Source: Coralliovum pocilloporae
GTDB lineage: Bacteria; Pseudomonadota; Alphaproteobacteria; Rhizobiales; Cohaesibacteraceae
Direction: 5' to 3'
NCBI RefSeq assembly: GCF_030845175.1
Contig: NZ_CP132542.1
Span: 3,693,501-3,757,500 of the forward strand
DNA: 64,000 nucleotides
Both the position numbers and the translations under genes were made by a program. A model generated the notes under the pieces. It had not been told where the DNA came from. It searched no databases and worked only from the letters and a program-made list of their open reading frames with translations. Below, piece by piece: positions 1 to 8,658 of the stretch. Every line of letters starts with the position of its first letter. Position 1 is the first letter of the stretch.

Positions 1-195
1 ACTGACCAGTTCATCAACCTGGGCCGTGGATGACCCGAGCGCTGTTGTGGTGATGATGACGCTTTCCGGCGGCACACGCGGAAAGCCCTCAATACGGATC
101 GTCAGCGCGGTCTTGATGCCGAGAAACAGGATCAGCACCATCACAAGATTGGCGGCAACGGGATTGCGGATAAACCAGCCGGTGAGCGCATGCAT
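1..195 (-). CDS. RND efflux transporter permease, N-terminal fragment
   Basis: This is the first 65 residues of an inner-membrane RND-superfamily permease; the rest lies beyond the left edge. It begins MHALTGWFIRNPVAANLVMV, the usual RND start in which a short amphipathic helix (WFIRNPVAANL) leads into the first membrane segment. The periplasmic stretch that follows (IEGFPRVPPESVIITT, then ALGSSTAQVDELV) matches the start of the first porter domain. The ATG lies 3 nt after the stop of the membrane-fusion protein gene, so the two are co-transcribed and should form one tripartite efflux pump. An in-frame GTG or a second ATG nearby could be used instead; substrate cannot be inferred. Confidence 0.85.
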   Translation of the reverse strand, partial: MHALTGWFIRNPVAANLVMVLILFLGIKTALTIRIEGFPRVPPESVIITTTALGSSTAQVDELVS

Positions 196-198
196 GGC

Positions 199-1473
199 CT
201 AACGGGCCTCCCCGTCTGTATCCGTATCCGCCTCGGTGGGCGCAACTTTCTGTCCGGGAAGGAACGAAATCAGAGGCATTGTGGCCACCCGCAGACTGTC
301 TGTCCCTTCCGGTGCCCTGATGATCAGCCGGTTTTCCCGCCGGGTGAGAATGTCAGGTGTCAGACGCCGGAGCCTGTCTTTATCATCCAGATGCCACAGG
401 AACCCGTCCTGACTGAGGGCGGAGGCGGGCAGGTCAAGGGCGTGGCTGACAGTGCTGCCTTTCAGGACAACCCGGACAAAATCCCCGCCCAGCACCTTGG
501 CGGCATCATCTCCCTCAACAACCAGGAACACCTTGTATTGCCGCGTGGTTTCATCGAGAAACCCGCCGCCCTGGCGCACTTTGGCTTGGGCGATGGGGGC
601 ACCGGACTTGTCGACAATCTCCGCCATCTGCCCCGCAAGCGAGGCTTCAAGCAGGCCCCAGTCCCGCGCGCCGAGCTCAACGGTCAGCTCGAACCGGCTG
701 TCATCAGCCAGGGTCACCAGAGGATCGCCCACGCTGACGCTCTGGCCCGGACTGACGAACCGTGCGGTCACAAAGCCTGAAAACGGCGCTGTGATAATCG
801 TATCCGCCAATTGCTGGCGGGCGGCTGCAACCTGGGCCTCGGCTGAAGTGACCGCGCGTCTGGCAATATCAAGCTGTGGCAGTTTCAATGCCAGGTCATT
901 GGCCGGCTTGGTGCCGGTGCGTTCAAACTCCCGTCGGGCCAGATAGGTGGCATTCCGGGCCTGCAGAAGGGTCAGCTCGGCGGTTGCAAGAGCCTGCTCG
1001 GCTGCGGCCAGGTCCGCCTTGTAGCGGCTGCCCTCAATCACCAGAAGCTCTGTCCCGGCGACCACCCGCTCGCCTGCCAGCGCCGTATCATTCACCCGCA
1101 ACACCCGACCAGAGACCGCAGCCCGCACCTCAGCCATCCAGCGCGGCCGGATTTCAGAGAACGCCGAGACGGTGACTGTTTCAGGCGCAACAGGAACAGA
1201 CGTCACAGAGACCAATGGCAAGGGAGGCGGGGTGTCACGGGTGGTGACATCAACCGTGTCTTCCATCTCGTCGAGGATCACGAGAACCCCGAACAGAACA
1301 GCCATCGCGCCCAGAATCCAGAGCGATCGGGACAGCCAGGATGTCCGGCCATGAGAGTGTCGATTATGAGAGGGCCGATCACGAGAGGTCTCGGTCTCTG
1401 CCCCCTCTCCATTCTCTGCTGCATTTTCTGCCGTATTGTCCGGTCGATCGGCCCCAACCACGTCTCGAGCCAT
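199..1473 (-). CDS. RND efflux periplasmic adaptor (membrane fusion protein, HlyD/AcrA type)
   Basis: The 424-aa protein has a cytoplasmic charged start, one membrane anchor (about residues 45-70, SLWILGAMAVLFGVLVIL) and then the order expected of an adaptor: a half-lipoyl strand (residues 105-135, RAAVSGRVLRV), an alpha-hairpin rich in Ala/Gln/Leu (about 140-210), the second lipoyl half (ITAPFSGFVTARFVSPGQSV) and beta-barrel and membrane-proximal domains. It bridges the inner-membrane permease encoded just downstream to an outer-membrane channel that is not in the window. The open frame continues 39 codons upstream, but I choose the ATG at 1473: it has a GAGG/AGGA Shine-Dalgarno a few bases upstream, and the longer version would put the TetR-type palindrome inside the coding region. 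Paired with the permease, it is an efflux system of unknown substrate. Confidence 0.88.
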   Translation of the reverse strand: MARDVVGADRPDNTAENAAENGEGAETETSRDRPSHNRHSHGRTSWLSRSLWILGAMAVLFGVLVILDEMEDTVDVTTRDTPPPLPLVSVTSVPVAPETVTVSAFSEIRPRWMAEVRAAVSGRVLRVNDTALAGERVVAGTELLVIEGSRYKADLAAAEQALATAELTLLQARNATYLARREFERTGTKPANDLALKLPQLDIARRAVTSAEAQVAAARQQLADTIITAPFSGFVTARFVSPGQSVSVGDPLVTLADDSRFELTVELGARDWGLLEASLAGQMAEIVDKSGAPIAQAKVRQGGGFLDETTRQYKVFLVVEGDDAAKVLGGDFVRVVLKGSTVSHALDLPASALSQDGFLWHLDDKDRLRRLTPDILTRRENRLIIRAPEGTDSLRVATMPLISFLPGQKVAPTEADTDTDGEAR

Positions 1474-1492
1474 ATCCTGCCTCACATAAATG

Positions 1493-1510
1493 AATGAACG
1501 TCCGTTCATT
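1493..1510. promoter_or_regulatory. Candidate TetR/AcrR-type operator upstream of the efflux operon
   Basis: The sequence is a perfect inverted repeat, AATGAACG-TC-CGTTCATT: 8-bp arms with a 2-bp centre. It lies about 20 bp upstream of the chosen start of the adaptor gene. Palindromes of this shape are typical TetR-family operators controlling RND pumps. No TetR gene is adjacent, so the repressor must be encoded elsewhere, possibly beyond the left edge. Confidence 0.55.
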
Positions 1511-1686
1511 ATGTAAGACGCATGCGATACGGTGGCAAGAGCGAATGACGGGAAAACAGACCTCAGGATAACTTTCCAACTCATCGTCAATGAGCTTGCC
1601 CGGCCGACCAGCGCGTGCGCTTTGTCCCTTCTTGCTGAATGAACTGCCAGGCATCGATCAGGAGGCCAGCCAAAACGGGATATGCT

Positions 1687-2553
1687 CTATATCTCCCGAT
1701 TGGGTATGGCCAGCTTTTCCAGAAGATAATTGGCCACGAGTGAGACATGAGATTCCCCTGCCCCCTGACGATGGACGGAGATAGCCACGTTGGCTGGTGG
1801 GGGAAATCCCTTCTGTCTGTCGATGATCTTAAGGCTGTCGGGGATGACTGATGCTTCCATCATCGAGACACCGGAATTTTCGAGAATGGCTTTCTCCATC
1901 AGTCCGATGCTCCGGGTGGAATAAGCCACGTGCCATGGCCGTTCAATGCGTTTCAACGCGTCCAGCGCAATCTGACGACAGACGCATCCGGTTGGGAACA
2001 GGACGAGTGACAGCGGCTTTGTAGGGTCGTCGACATAGTCCGGGGCGGCGACCCAGTGCAGCGGCTCATAGCGTGCAATCTCCCCAGCTACAGAGTTCAT
2101 CGGATGAGTGGCCACAACGATGTCAAGCGATCCATTGCCCAGCTGTGGGAGCAGATCACAGGTATTGTCGCAAATAACCTCCAGTTGAAGCCGGGGATAT
2201 TCCTTGTTAATGGCCGACAGGATAGGAGGCAGCAGGAATGTTACATAGTCATCCGGAGCCCCTATCCGGACGACACCGGCTGCCTCCGGGCGCTGGATAT
2301 GGGAAAGTGCTGCATCATTCATGGTGAGGATACGGTTGGCATAAACCAGCAGTGTTTCTCCTGCATGCGTCATCACCACAGACTGACGGCTCCGCTCGAA
2401 GAGGCCTTTTCCGACGATTTCCTCAAGCCTCTTGATCTGCAGGCTAACCGCTGACTGGGTTCGACCAATTGCATTCGCTGCCTGTGTGAAATTGAGGTGG
2501 GTTGAGACGGCCACAAAAGATCTCAAAAGGTCTATTTCAAGGTCACGTTTCAT
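1687..2553 (-). CDS. LysR-family transcriptional regulator
   Basis: A 288-aa LysR regulator. The winged helix-turn-helix occupies residues 1-65 (DLLRSFVAVSTHLNFTQAAN, then IGRTQSAVSLQIKRLEEIVG), followed by a linker helix and a type-2 periplasmic-binding-like effector domain (from about residue 90, VVRIGAPDDYVTFLLPPIL). An in-frame start 12 codons upstream exists, but MKRDLEIDLLRSF gives the usual family length and N-terminus. It is divergent from the PEP-mutase-family gene at 2649, with 95 bp between them, so that gene is its most likely target. The effector is unknown. Confidence 0.9.
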   Translation of the reverse strand: MKRDLEIDLLRSFVAVSTHLNFTQAANAIGRTQSAVSLQIKRLEEIVGKGLFERSRQSVVMTHAGETLLVYANRILTMNDAALSHIQRPEAAGVVRIGAPDDYVTFLLPPILSAINKEYPRLQLEVICDNTCDLLPQLGNGSLDIVVATHPMNSVAGEIARYEPLHWVAAPDYVDDPTKPLSLVLFPTGCVCRQIALDALKRIERPWHVAYSTRSIGLMEKAILENSGVSMMEASVIPDSLKIIDRQKGFPPPANVAISVHRQGAGESHVSLVANYLLEKLAIPNREI

Positions 2554-2648
2554 AGGATAATCATAAGAAAAATTCATCATGATTAGCAAATTAATTCGTT
2601 TGTGAAATTATCTGAAGCACCTCTACCCTGATTGTGGAGGTGATCATA

Positions 2649-3638
2649 ATGTTGGATATTCTTGCACGAAGCATGTTTGCAGCAACACGCATGTCATCAG
2701 TGGCAATAGAGAAGCAGGAAACGGACTGGCAAACACGTCAAATCCGGAGATCGGAAAAAACCTCTCTTGATCTCAAGGCGCAGAGTCAGTCAATCCAGCC
2801 GACGGCACATGGACGAAAACTTGCAGAATTTGCCCGCCTTCATCGTGAGGCCGGTGCGTTCCTGATGCCTAACGCCTGGGACGCCGGAACGGCTCGAATT
2901 CTGGAAAAGCTGGGCTTTCCGGCTTTGGCCACCACCAGCGCAGGGCTTGCAATCTCAATGGGAGTGCGGGATTCGAGTGGCAGTCTGTCGCGCCGTCAGG
3001 TTCTGGATAACGCGCGTTCCATTGTTGCAGCAACGTCCCTCCCCGTTTCGGCTGATCTGGAAAACGGCTTTGGTTCGAGGCCGGAGGATGTGGCGCAGAC
3101 CATTCGTGAAGCGGAGGCAATCGGGTTATGTGGTGGTGCGATTGAAGATTCGACCGGGGATCCGGAGGACCCGATCTACAGCTTTGAATTGGCCGTTGAG
3201 CGGATACGTGCGGCTGTCGCGGCCAAATCCATGAAGGCATTCCTGATCACGGCAAGGTCTGAGAACTTCATCTGTGGTCGGCCGGATCTTGCTGACACGA
3301 TTTGCCGGCTGAAGGCATTCGAGGATGCAGGAGCCGATGTGGTTTATGCGCCCGGCCTTCCCGATATTGAAGCGGTTCGTGCAGTGTGCGAAGCGGTCAC
3401 GGTTCCTGTTAATGTAGTCGTTGGGCTGACCAGTGCCTCATGCTCAATAGGCGATCTGTCGATGGCTGGCGTTCGCCGCGTTAGCACAGGCGGATCTTTG
3501 GCGCGCGCCGGGCTTGGCGAGATGATACGAGCGGCGACAGAGCTGAAAGAACGTGGGACCTCAGACTATGCGGAGAGGGCGATATCGGATGCGGATGTAA
3601 GCAGTCAGATGGTGAGTGAGCGTCAGATTGCAGGCTGA
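2649..3638 (+). CDS. Isocitrate lyase / PEP mutase family protein
   Basis: The 329-aa protein is a member of the phosphoenolpyruvate mutase/isocitrate lyase (beta/alpha)8 superfamily. The core starts near residue 60 (FLMPNAWDAGTARILEKLGF) and shows the family active-site pattern: an Asp/Glu strand (SADLENGFG), an acidic metal-binding strand (GGAIED) and an Arg strand (ITARSENF). The canonical KKCGH lyase loop is not visible, so it is probably not a true isocitrate lyase; C-C or P-C bond lyase/hydrolase activity on a 2-oxo acid or malate-like compound is plausible. About 55 residues precede the core, longer than most relatives. The start is fixed by a strong Shine-Dalgarno (GGAGGTGAT, 2636-2644) just before the ATG. 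It is divergent from a LysR gene. Confidence 0.8.
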   Translation: MLDILARSMFAATRMSSVAIEKQETDWQTRQIRRSEKTSLDLKAQSQSIQPTAHGRKLAEFARLHREAGAFLMPNAWDAGTARILEKLGFPALATTSAGLAISMGVRDSSGSLSRRQVLDNARSIVAATSLPVSADLENGFGSRPEDVAQTIREAEAIGLCGGAIEDSTGDPEDPIYSFELAVERIRAAVAAKSMKAFLITARSENFICGRPDLADTICRLKAFEDAGADVVYAPGLPDIEAVRAVCEAVTVPVNVVVGLTSASCSIGDLSMAGVRRVSTGGSLARAGLGEMIRAATELKERGTSDYAERAISDADVSSQMVSERQIAG

Positions 3639-3751
3639 GATCCAGCAGAATTGCCACTTGCCCTCATATCGCATAGCACTGCCATATGGCATGATATAAA
3701 ACTTATATTAGGCCATATTAGAGCTTTGTCATGGTGCTGCATCCGTTGGTA

Positions 3752-4573
3752 TTATTCCCTGTCCAGCTCGGCCACGAAGGCGGCGAGGGTGTCCGGGGTG
3801 ACTTTTGCGGCGTGGTCGGCGGTCGGGAAGCCGCCGGACAGGACGTCTTCATGGAACGCGGTCAGGGCCTTGATCCGTTCAGCCTGGGCCTCCTTCAGGA
3901 TGGCTGCGAGGTTGCCATAGGATTTTGCATGCCGGGGCAGTGTCTCGGTCTCTCCGCAGATATCATTGGTGTAGAGGAAAATAACATCCGCACCGGCGCC
4001 TGCGCCAATGGAGAAGGTCACAAGGCTGGAGCGTTTTGAAATCTCCGCCAGTGTCTCTCCGGCTATCAGCTCCACCTCGACCCCGAAGGCTCCGGCATCC
4101 TCAAGCTGGCGGAAGCGGCGTTGAACCTCCTTGGCGCTTTCGACAGTCTTGCCCACGGCCTTCATGCCGCCATAGCGGGTGGAATGACGCGGGCTGACGC
4201 CAATATGGCTCATGACGCTGAACCCCTCGTGCGCCAGTTTCTCAATACTGCGGAGGCCGCGGGTGGTGAACAGGGCATCGCTGCCCCGCTCCATGACCGA
4301 AAGTGCCGCCCTCAGGATCTCCTCGTCTGTGGCAAACTGGGTCGGAGGCAAGGCGGTGATGATCAGCGCGTTTGGAGCCCCGGCCCGCACCACATCGTAA
4401 TCATCATAGTCGCACGAAATGGTGTGGATGCCTGCAGCGGCACAGGCCTCGGCCTCATCCCGGCTGATGGCGGTTGCCATGGAATATTTGCGGATGCCCT
4501 TGTTGTCCTGAAGATCCTTGATGGTCAGCAGACGCTGAGTGGGCTGCATGCCGTAGGTATACATGTTTTTCAC
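3752..4573 (-). CDS. PanB-like (ketopantoate hydroxymethyltransferase family) protein with altered active site
   Basis: The 273-aa protein aligns along most of its length with PanB: RAGAPNALIITALPPTQFAT, SHIGVSPRHSTRYGGMK and FSIGAGAGADV correspond to the PanB segments around GAPN, GHLGLTPQ..GGYK and IGIGAG. Compared with E. coli PanB as I remember it, metal ligand Asp84 reads Ala here, and Lys112 and Glu114 of VKIEGG fall in LFTTRG and are lost; the general-base Glu181 appears kept (VEVEL). It is therefore unlikely to be an ordinary pantothenate enzyme. The GTG start overlaps the stop of the upstream Rieske gene (GTGA), so the two are translationally coupled. An internal ATG at 4564 is an alternative start. 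It probably acts on the Rieske product or on a one-carbon unit; that is inference. Confidence 0.7.
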   Translation of the reverse strand: MKNMYTYGMQPTQRLLTIKDLQDNKGIRKYSMATAISRDEAEACAAAGIHTISCDYDDYDVVRAGAPNALIITALPPTQFATDEEILRAALSVMERGSDALFTTRGLRSIEKLAHEGFSVMSHIGVSPRHSTRYGGMKAVGKTVESAKEVQRRFRQLEDAGAFGVEVELIAGETLAEISKRSSLVTFSIGAGAGADVIFLYTNDICGETETLPRHAKSYGNLAAILKEAQAERIKALTAFHEDVLSGGFPTADHAAKVTPDTLAAFVAELDRE

Positions 4574-5742
4574 AAGGTCTCTCCCTGACGACGGTTGCCT
4601 GCCTTATCTGCCCAGGCCCGGTAAAGGTCGTGGAAGTGGCGCATGGCATGCTCTGAAATGCCGTGATCACCTGGGTCATTCACATACCAGCCGTTTTTGA
4701 ACCCGCGCTGGTTCATGCCGCGCTGGACATTTTCGCACAGTTCCTTGTCCTCAACCGAGACCACAGTGGTGGTCCAGATAGAGCGTAGTCGTTCCCGTTC
4801 CGCAGCACCCGGATCAGTGGGCTCTTTTGGCTTCAGCGACAGCGTGTAGCGTGAGGTCCGGCCTGGCTCCAGCGGATCGAACCGCGAGACATAGAAATTG
4901 CGGGTGCCCGGAAACTGGCCAAAGACAATGTTGGGGAACATCCACCAGAACTCACCGACCAGCACATCATGATCCAGATCCAGCGGAAAGGCCGCATTAT
5001 CGGCTTTCATCCGGGTCGGGGCATTCTGATAGGTGTAGTTCGGGAACATTGAGAAGGTGCTGCTGCCGATATCCATCATCTCGTTGAATTCAGGATGGGC
5101 CATCTGGCAGTGATAGCACTCCAGATAATTGTCGAGCATGATTTTCCAGTTGGCATCGCACAGATAGGTGTGACCAAATTCAGCCCCATCCCGGTTGACC
5201 ACATAATCGGCGAGATCCGGGCAGGCGCGCAGCATCTGGGCAGCCATCCCCGGCGCATAATCCGCCAGGGGCTGAATATCCGGATTGGCCGAGACAAAGA
5301 CCAGGCCCAGCAACACATCCACCCGGATCGGGATCAACTGATGGCGCTCCGGACTGGCTTTCCGGTCAACGCCGCGCGCACCGCGCAGATTGCCGTCAAG
5401 CCCGAAGGTCCAGGCATGATAGGGGCAGGTGATAACGGATTTGCGGCCGGACCCGTTGACCAGCCTGTGCCCGCGGTGGGGGCAGACATTGTGATAGCCC
5501 TTCAGGTCACCATCTGTGGTGCGGGTCAGAAAATACTCCTGCCCCTGCAGGCTGAAGGCGTAGAAATCCTTCGGTTCGGCAATGTCCGAGACGTGGCAGA
5601 CAAACTGCCAGCTGTTATAGAGCAGATCATTGACCTCTGCTTCCATAACCTTTTGATCCGTGTAGTAATACGCAGCAAGTGTATCCTTGCGCCCGTCCGG
5701 ATCATGGGCGATCTCGTGCAGCATGGCATGATCAGCAGACAT
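4570..5742 (-). CDS. Rieske non-heme iron oxygenase, alpha subunit
   Basis: The 390-aa protein has an N-terminal Rieske [2Fe-2S] domain with both ligand pairs (CPHRGH and CPYHAW, about residues 88-110) and a C-terminal catalytic domain with the mononuclear iron site (DNYLECYHCQMAHPEF, about residues 205-220: Asp, two His). This is the architecture of ring-hydroxylating dioxygenases and of N/O-demethylating monooxygenases such as the GbcA type. No ferredoxin or reductase partner is encoded next to it, so electrons must come from elsewhere. It is the first gene of a two-gene unit with the PanB-like protein. A divergent LysR gene (5913) lies 170 bp away and probably regulates it. The substrate is not evident. 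Confidence 0.88.
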   Translation of the reverse strand: MSADHAMLHEIAHDPDGRKDTLAAYYYTDQKVMEAEVNDLLYNSWQFVCHVSDIAEPKDFYAFSLQGQEYFLTRTTDGDLKGYHNVCPHRGHRLVNGSGRKSVITCPYHAWTFGLDGNLRGARGVDRKASPERHQLIPIRVDVLLGLVFVSANPDIQPLADYAPGMAAQMLRACPDLADYVVNRDGAEFGHTYLCDANWKIMLDNYLECYHCQMAHPEFNEMMDIGSSTFSMFPNYTYQNAPTRMKADNAAFPLDLDHDVLVGEFWWMFPNIVFGQFPGTRNFYVSRFDPLEPGRTSRYTLSLKPKEPTDPGAAERERLRSIWTTTVVSVEDKELCENVQRGMNQRGFKNGWYVNDPGDHGISEHAMRHFHDLYRAWADKAGNRRQGETL

Positions 5743-5912
5743 ATTGGCCCTCCTCCTGGGAGTAGGTCTTATAATTATTACCCCCGATTAGTGTGAGCGC
5801 CATATCCGGCACCCGGCTCCAGGAACAGTAAGCCGGAGAACGACACGGATTGACAGCACAAAAAATTTTGCAGACCATAACAAAATTATAGTGGAGAGAA
5901 TGGGAGCCTGTC
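5743..5912. promoter_or_regulatory. Divergent intergenic control region of the Rieske and LysR genes
   Basis: This 170-bp spacer separates the divergent starts of the Rieske oxygenase and the LysR gene. It is AT-richer than its surroundings and holds an ATAATTATTA stretch at about 5770, the kind of T-N11-A-like palindrome LysR proteins bind. No exact promoter can be assigned with confidence. Confidence 0.35.
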
Positions 5913-6815
5913 ATGGCGGGACTGAAAGACACATTGCCGCCAGCCAACGCCCTTGTGGTGTTTGAGGCCGCTGCCCGTCATCTGAATTTCACCCGCGCCA
6001 GCCGTGAGTTGAAGATTGCCCAGCCAGCGGTCACCCGCCAGATCAGAAACCTTGAGGCTGATCTTCAGATACGGCTGTTCCACCGCAATAACAACCAGCT
6101 GACCCTGACGGCTGAAGGCGAGCAGATGCAGCAGGTGGTGAGCGAGGCGTTACAGAGAATCTCGGCCTTGTCGGAGATTTTCAGGAACACCGGCACTGAG
6201 AAGCTGCTCATAGGCTCCACCTTCGCCTTTGCCAATCTGTGGCTGGTTCCCCGCTTGCCCGCCTTGCGCAAGGCACTTGATGGTGCGCATCTTAATCTGC
6301 TGATTTCTGAGGATTACGAGGATTTCAGCACCAGCAATCCGGATTTTTCTATCCGGTTTGGCCGCGGGCACTGGCCGGGCATGATGGCCCACCGGCTGTT
6401 TGCCGAGGAAGTCTACCCTGTCGCCACTGCCGAGCTTGTGGAGACCCATGATCTGCACTCAGCTGAAACCTGGCAGACTGTGACGTTGCTTGATCAACCA
6501 ACGGACGCACGGCACGAGCCGTGGATGACATGGTCCGAGTGGCGCAAGCGGTCTCCCGCACCTGATCTCAGCACCTGTAACGTCACGGCCTTCGACAATT
6601 ATCTCTATGTGCTGGACGCCGCCTGCAATGGCGAGGGGGTTGCACTCGGGATGACCGGCCTGACCGACGCGTTTGAAGCCCAGCATGGTCTGGTCCGTAT
6701 CGGTTCCCGTTCGGTGACCAGCCAGGCGGGATATTACCTGGTCTACCCCGAATGGTATCCCCGCCCCCGCACCATTACCGCCCTTCTGTCGATTCTCAAG
6801 GAAGGCGGCCCTTAG
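5913..6815 (+). CDS. LysR-family transcriptional regulator (GcvA-like)
   Basis: The 300-aa regulator starts MAGLKDTLPPANALVVFEAA, the form typical of the GcvA/AmpR branch, with the HTH at residues 20-45 (ARHLNFTRASRELKIAQPAV) and the effector domain after residue 90 (LLIGSTFAFANLWLVPRLPA). It is divergent from the Rieske/PanB-like pair and is its probable activator. The ORF ends 31 bp before the convergent membrane-protein gene. A small inverted repeat (ATAGGA...TCCTAT) sits in that gap and may help terminate both. Confidence 0.88.
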   Translation: MAGLKDTLPPANALVVFEAAARHLNFTRASRELKIAQPAVTRQIRNLEADLQIRLFHRNNNQLTLTAEGEQMQQVVSEALQRISALSEIFRNTGTEKLLIGSTFAFANLWLVPRLPALRKALDGAHLNLLISEDYEDFSTSNPDFSIRFGRGHWPGMMAHRLFAEEVYPVATAELVETHDLHSAETWQTVTLLDQPTDARHEPWMTWSEWRKRSPAPDLSTCNVTAFDNYLYVLDAACNGEGVALGMTGLTDAFEAQHGLVRIGSRSVTSQAGYYLVYPEWYPRPRTITALLSILKEGGP

Positions 6816-6845
6816 CGGCTTGCATCTACGAATAGGAATAAAATC

Positions 6846-8171
6846 CTATCCGAACAGGGCTGTGAAACCGATTGCGGCCAGGTTGAGGGTGAGGCTGTAG
6901 AGGATCAGAAGGCGCGCCACATCGAACCGGCCTCCTGTATCAGCCTGCAGGGTCTGTCCGTTTGCCGTGGCTTTGGCCTCGGGGGCCCGAAGTGCCCAGC
7001 CAAGAAACAGGAACAGAATGGGCAGCCAGTCCAGCGTATAGCGCTGCACATTGACCTGGGTATAACCGTTTGAGTGATAGAACAGGGTGATGCCGGTAAT
7101 CAGCGCAATCACCAGCCAGCCCACGACCATCTCCCGCCGGACAGGTGCCAGCAGTGCCAGGAGCACAAAAGGACTTCCGGCCAGAAGCGAGGTGCCGAAG
7201 CGATCCATGCCCACAGGTGTCAGGGCAACGGGGCCGGTGAAATCCAGGTGGAACCCCTGCAGGAACAGATACACCGTGTTGAACAGGACATAATCGGTTG
7301 AGAACAGCCCGATCGTGTTCAGTCGGCTGGCGATAATATCGCCCTCCACAAGACCCAGATTGGGATCAATCAGATAGCGGTAACCGGTTTCTGTCACAGA
7401 ACCGAAACGCACCCAGTTATAGCCGAAATAGGCCAGAATGGCCGCAGCTATAGGCAACCCGATCAGGAGGGTCTTCCAGAGAACTTCCCGGTCGATGCGG
7501 AATACGGTCCGGCCGGGGTCCATGACCATGACCAGCATCAGCGGGGCGTAGAAAACAGACATCTGCCGGGTGAGAAAGGCAAGCCCGATATAGAGGCCGA
7601 TGAGCAGCAGGCGTTTTCTGTGCAGCGCTTCATAAAGGGCTGCTGTGACCAGAAGAAAGGCAATGGACTGGGCGTAGAACCACACCATGTCAGCCCGAAG
7701 CACCACAAACAGCACCGGGGAGCCGAAAATAAGGGCCGCCGTCAGCCAGAGGCTGCCGCGCCTGTTGAGGCCAAGCGACAGGAATATCCGCCGCCACAGG
7801 AGGCTCGCCAGAAAGACAGCGGCTAATGCAATCAGGTGGAAGCCGGAAAAGCCTGCTCCGAACAGGGCCACAAACGGCATGGTCACCAGGGCCGGGAAAG
7901 GCGGGAAGATGACCCAGTTGCGCCCGTCAGGGCCGGTGGCGCAATCCACATCGAAACAGCGGTCCACATCAAGCCGTCCATCCAGAAAGGAGGCCGCCAG
8001 AGCCGCGTAAGAATTGGTGCCGCCAACCTCGCTGGCCGTCAGGTAGAAGAGCGGGCCAAGAAGCGCGAGAACCAGACCGGCAAGCAGGCTGTCCATCAGA
8101 TAATCGGGTAATCGAGCTGGGACGGTGAACCCTTGAAAACCGGCCTGTGAACGGGTGCTGGTATCAGACAT
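6846..8171 (-). CDS. Polytopic membrane protein, probable GT-C-fold glycosyltransferase
   Basis: The 441-aa protein has about ten hydrophobic segments (for example residues 27-45, 95-120, 140-160 and 205-225) and an acidic extracytoplasmic loop after the first one (DGRLDVDRCFDVDCATGPDG), the layout of GT39/GT83-type GT-C glycosyltransferases that use polyprenyl-phosphate sugars. It sits 6 bp downstream of a GtrA-family gene and in line with a UbiA-type gene for lipid-linked pentose synthesis. That combination suggests transfer or flipping of a lipid-linked sugar for envelope glycosylation. The acceptor and sugar cannot be named. The upstream polyprenyl-phosphate gene is broken, so the pathway may not be active. 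Confidence 0.65.
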   Translation of the reverse strand: MSDTSTRSQAGFQGFTVPARLPDYLMDSLLAGLVLALLGPLFYLTASEVGGTNSYAALAASFLDGRLDVDRCFDVDCATGPDGRNWVIFPPFPALVTMPFVALFGAGFSGFHLIALAAVFLASLLWRRIFLSLGLNRRGSLWLTAALIFGSPVLFVVLRADMVWFYAQSIAFLLVTAALYEALHRKRLLLIGLYIGLAFLTRQMSVFYAPLMLVMVMDPGRTVFRIDREVLWKTLLIGLPIAAAILAYFGYNWVRFGSVTETGYRYLIDPNLGLVEGDIIASRLNTIGLFSTDYVLFNTVYLFLQGFHLDFTGPVALTPVGMDRFGTSLLAGSPFVLLALLAPVRREMVVGWLVIALITGITLFYHSNGYTQVNVQRYTLDWLPILFLFLGWALRAPEAKATANGQTLQADTGGRFDVARLLILYSLTLNLAAIGFTALFG

Positions 8172-8177
8172 GAAATC

Positions 8178-8654
8178 CTACCGGAATGTATAAAACTTGT
8201 GGCCGATATAACTGGAGAACGCCGGGGTTGCGACGCCGATGAAATGGGCAATGTCTTCCGCGTGCCATGTCCAGCCGATGGCGGGGAAACCGTAGTCCGC
8301 AAGGCCCCAGCTGATGAGATAGACCTGGGTAATCCCCACCGCATGAACCACAAGGAAGCGGCGCACCTGCCCGGCTGTGTCGCGGTTTCCGGCCCGGAAG
8401 ATAACCCTCTGGAACATCAGGAAGGCGACCACCATGCCAATCAGATAGGCCAGAACAACGGCCGCCTCAAAAGGCATCACATGGTTCAGGAGCCAGCGTG
8501 AGAACAGATTGACAAAGGCTGCAACGCTGCCGCTCAGCACAAAGCGGGTGAATTCGACGGCAAGGCTGCGGAGTGCCGCGATCAGCCTCCCCTCCTGGCC
8601 CCTCTCCTGTCTCCCCTTCCCGGGCTCTTTTTTCAGAGAAATGTCTGTGCTCAT
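8178..8654 (-). CDS. GtrA-family membrane protein
   Basis: The 158-aa protein has four hydrophobic helices, with the GtrA signature in the first (FTRFVLSGSVAAFVNLFSRW) and the closing YIGHKFYTFR motif near the C-terminus. GtrA proteins are thought to move polyprenyl-phosphate-linked sugars across the membrane or assist glycosyltransferases. The frame opens further upstream, but the ATG at 8654 (MSTDISLKKEPG) avoids overlap with the preceding gene, whose stop is at 8659. It is immediately followed by the GT-C-like gene. A hydrophilic lead of about 30 residues precedes the first helix. Confidence 0.82.
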   Translation of the reverse strand: MSTDISLKKEPGKGRQERGQEGRLIAALRSLAVEFTRFVLSGSVAAFVNLFSRWLLNHVMPFEAAVVLAYLIGMVVAFLMFQRVIFRAGNRDTAGQVRRFLVVHAVGITQVYLISWGLADYGFPAIGWTWHAEDIAHFIGVATPAFSSYIGHKFYTFR

Positions 8655-8658
8655 GGGG

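Noticed and set aside
1590-1784. 64-codon plus-strand ORF between the efflux and LysR genes
   Set aside because: It overlaps the LysR 3' end in antisense and lacks a ribosome binding site and any motif.
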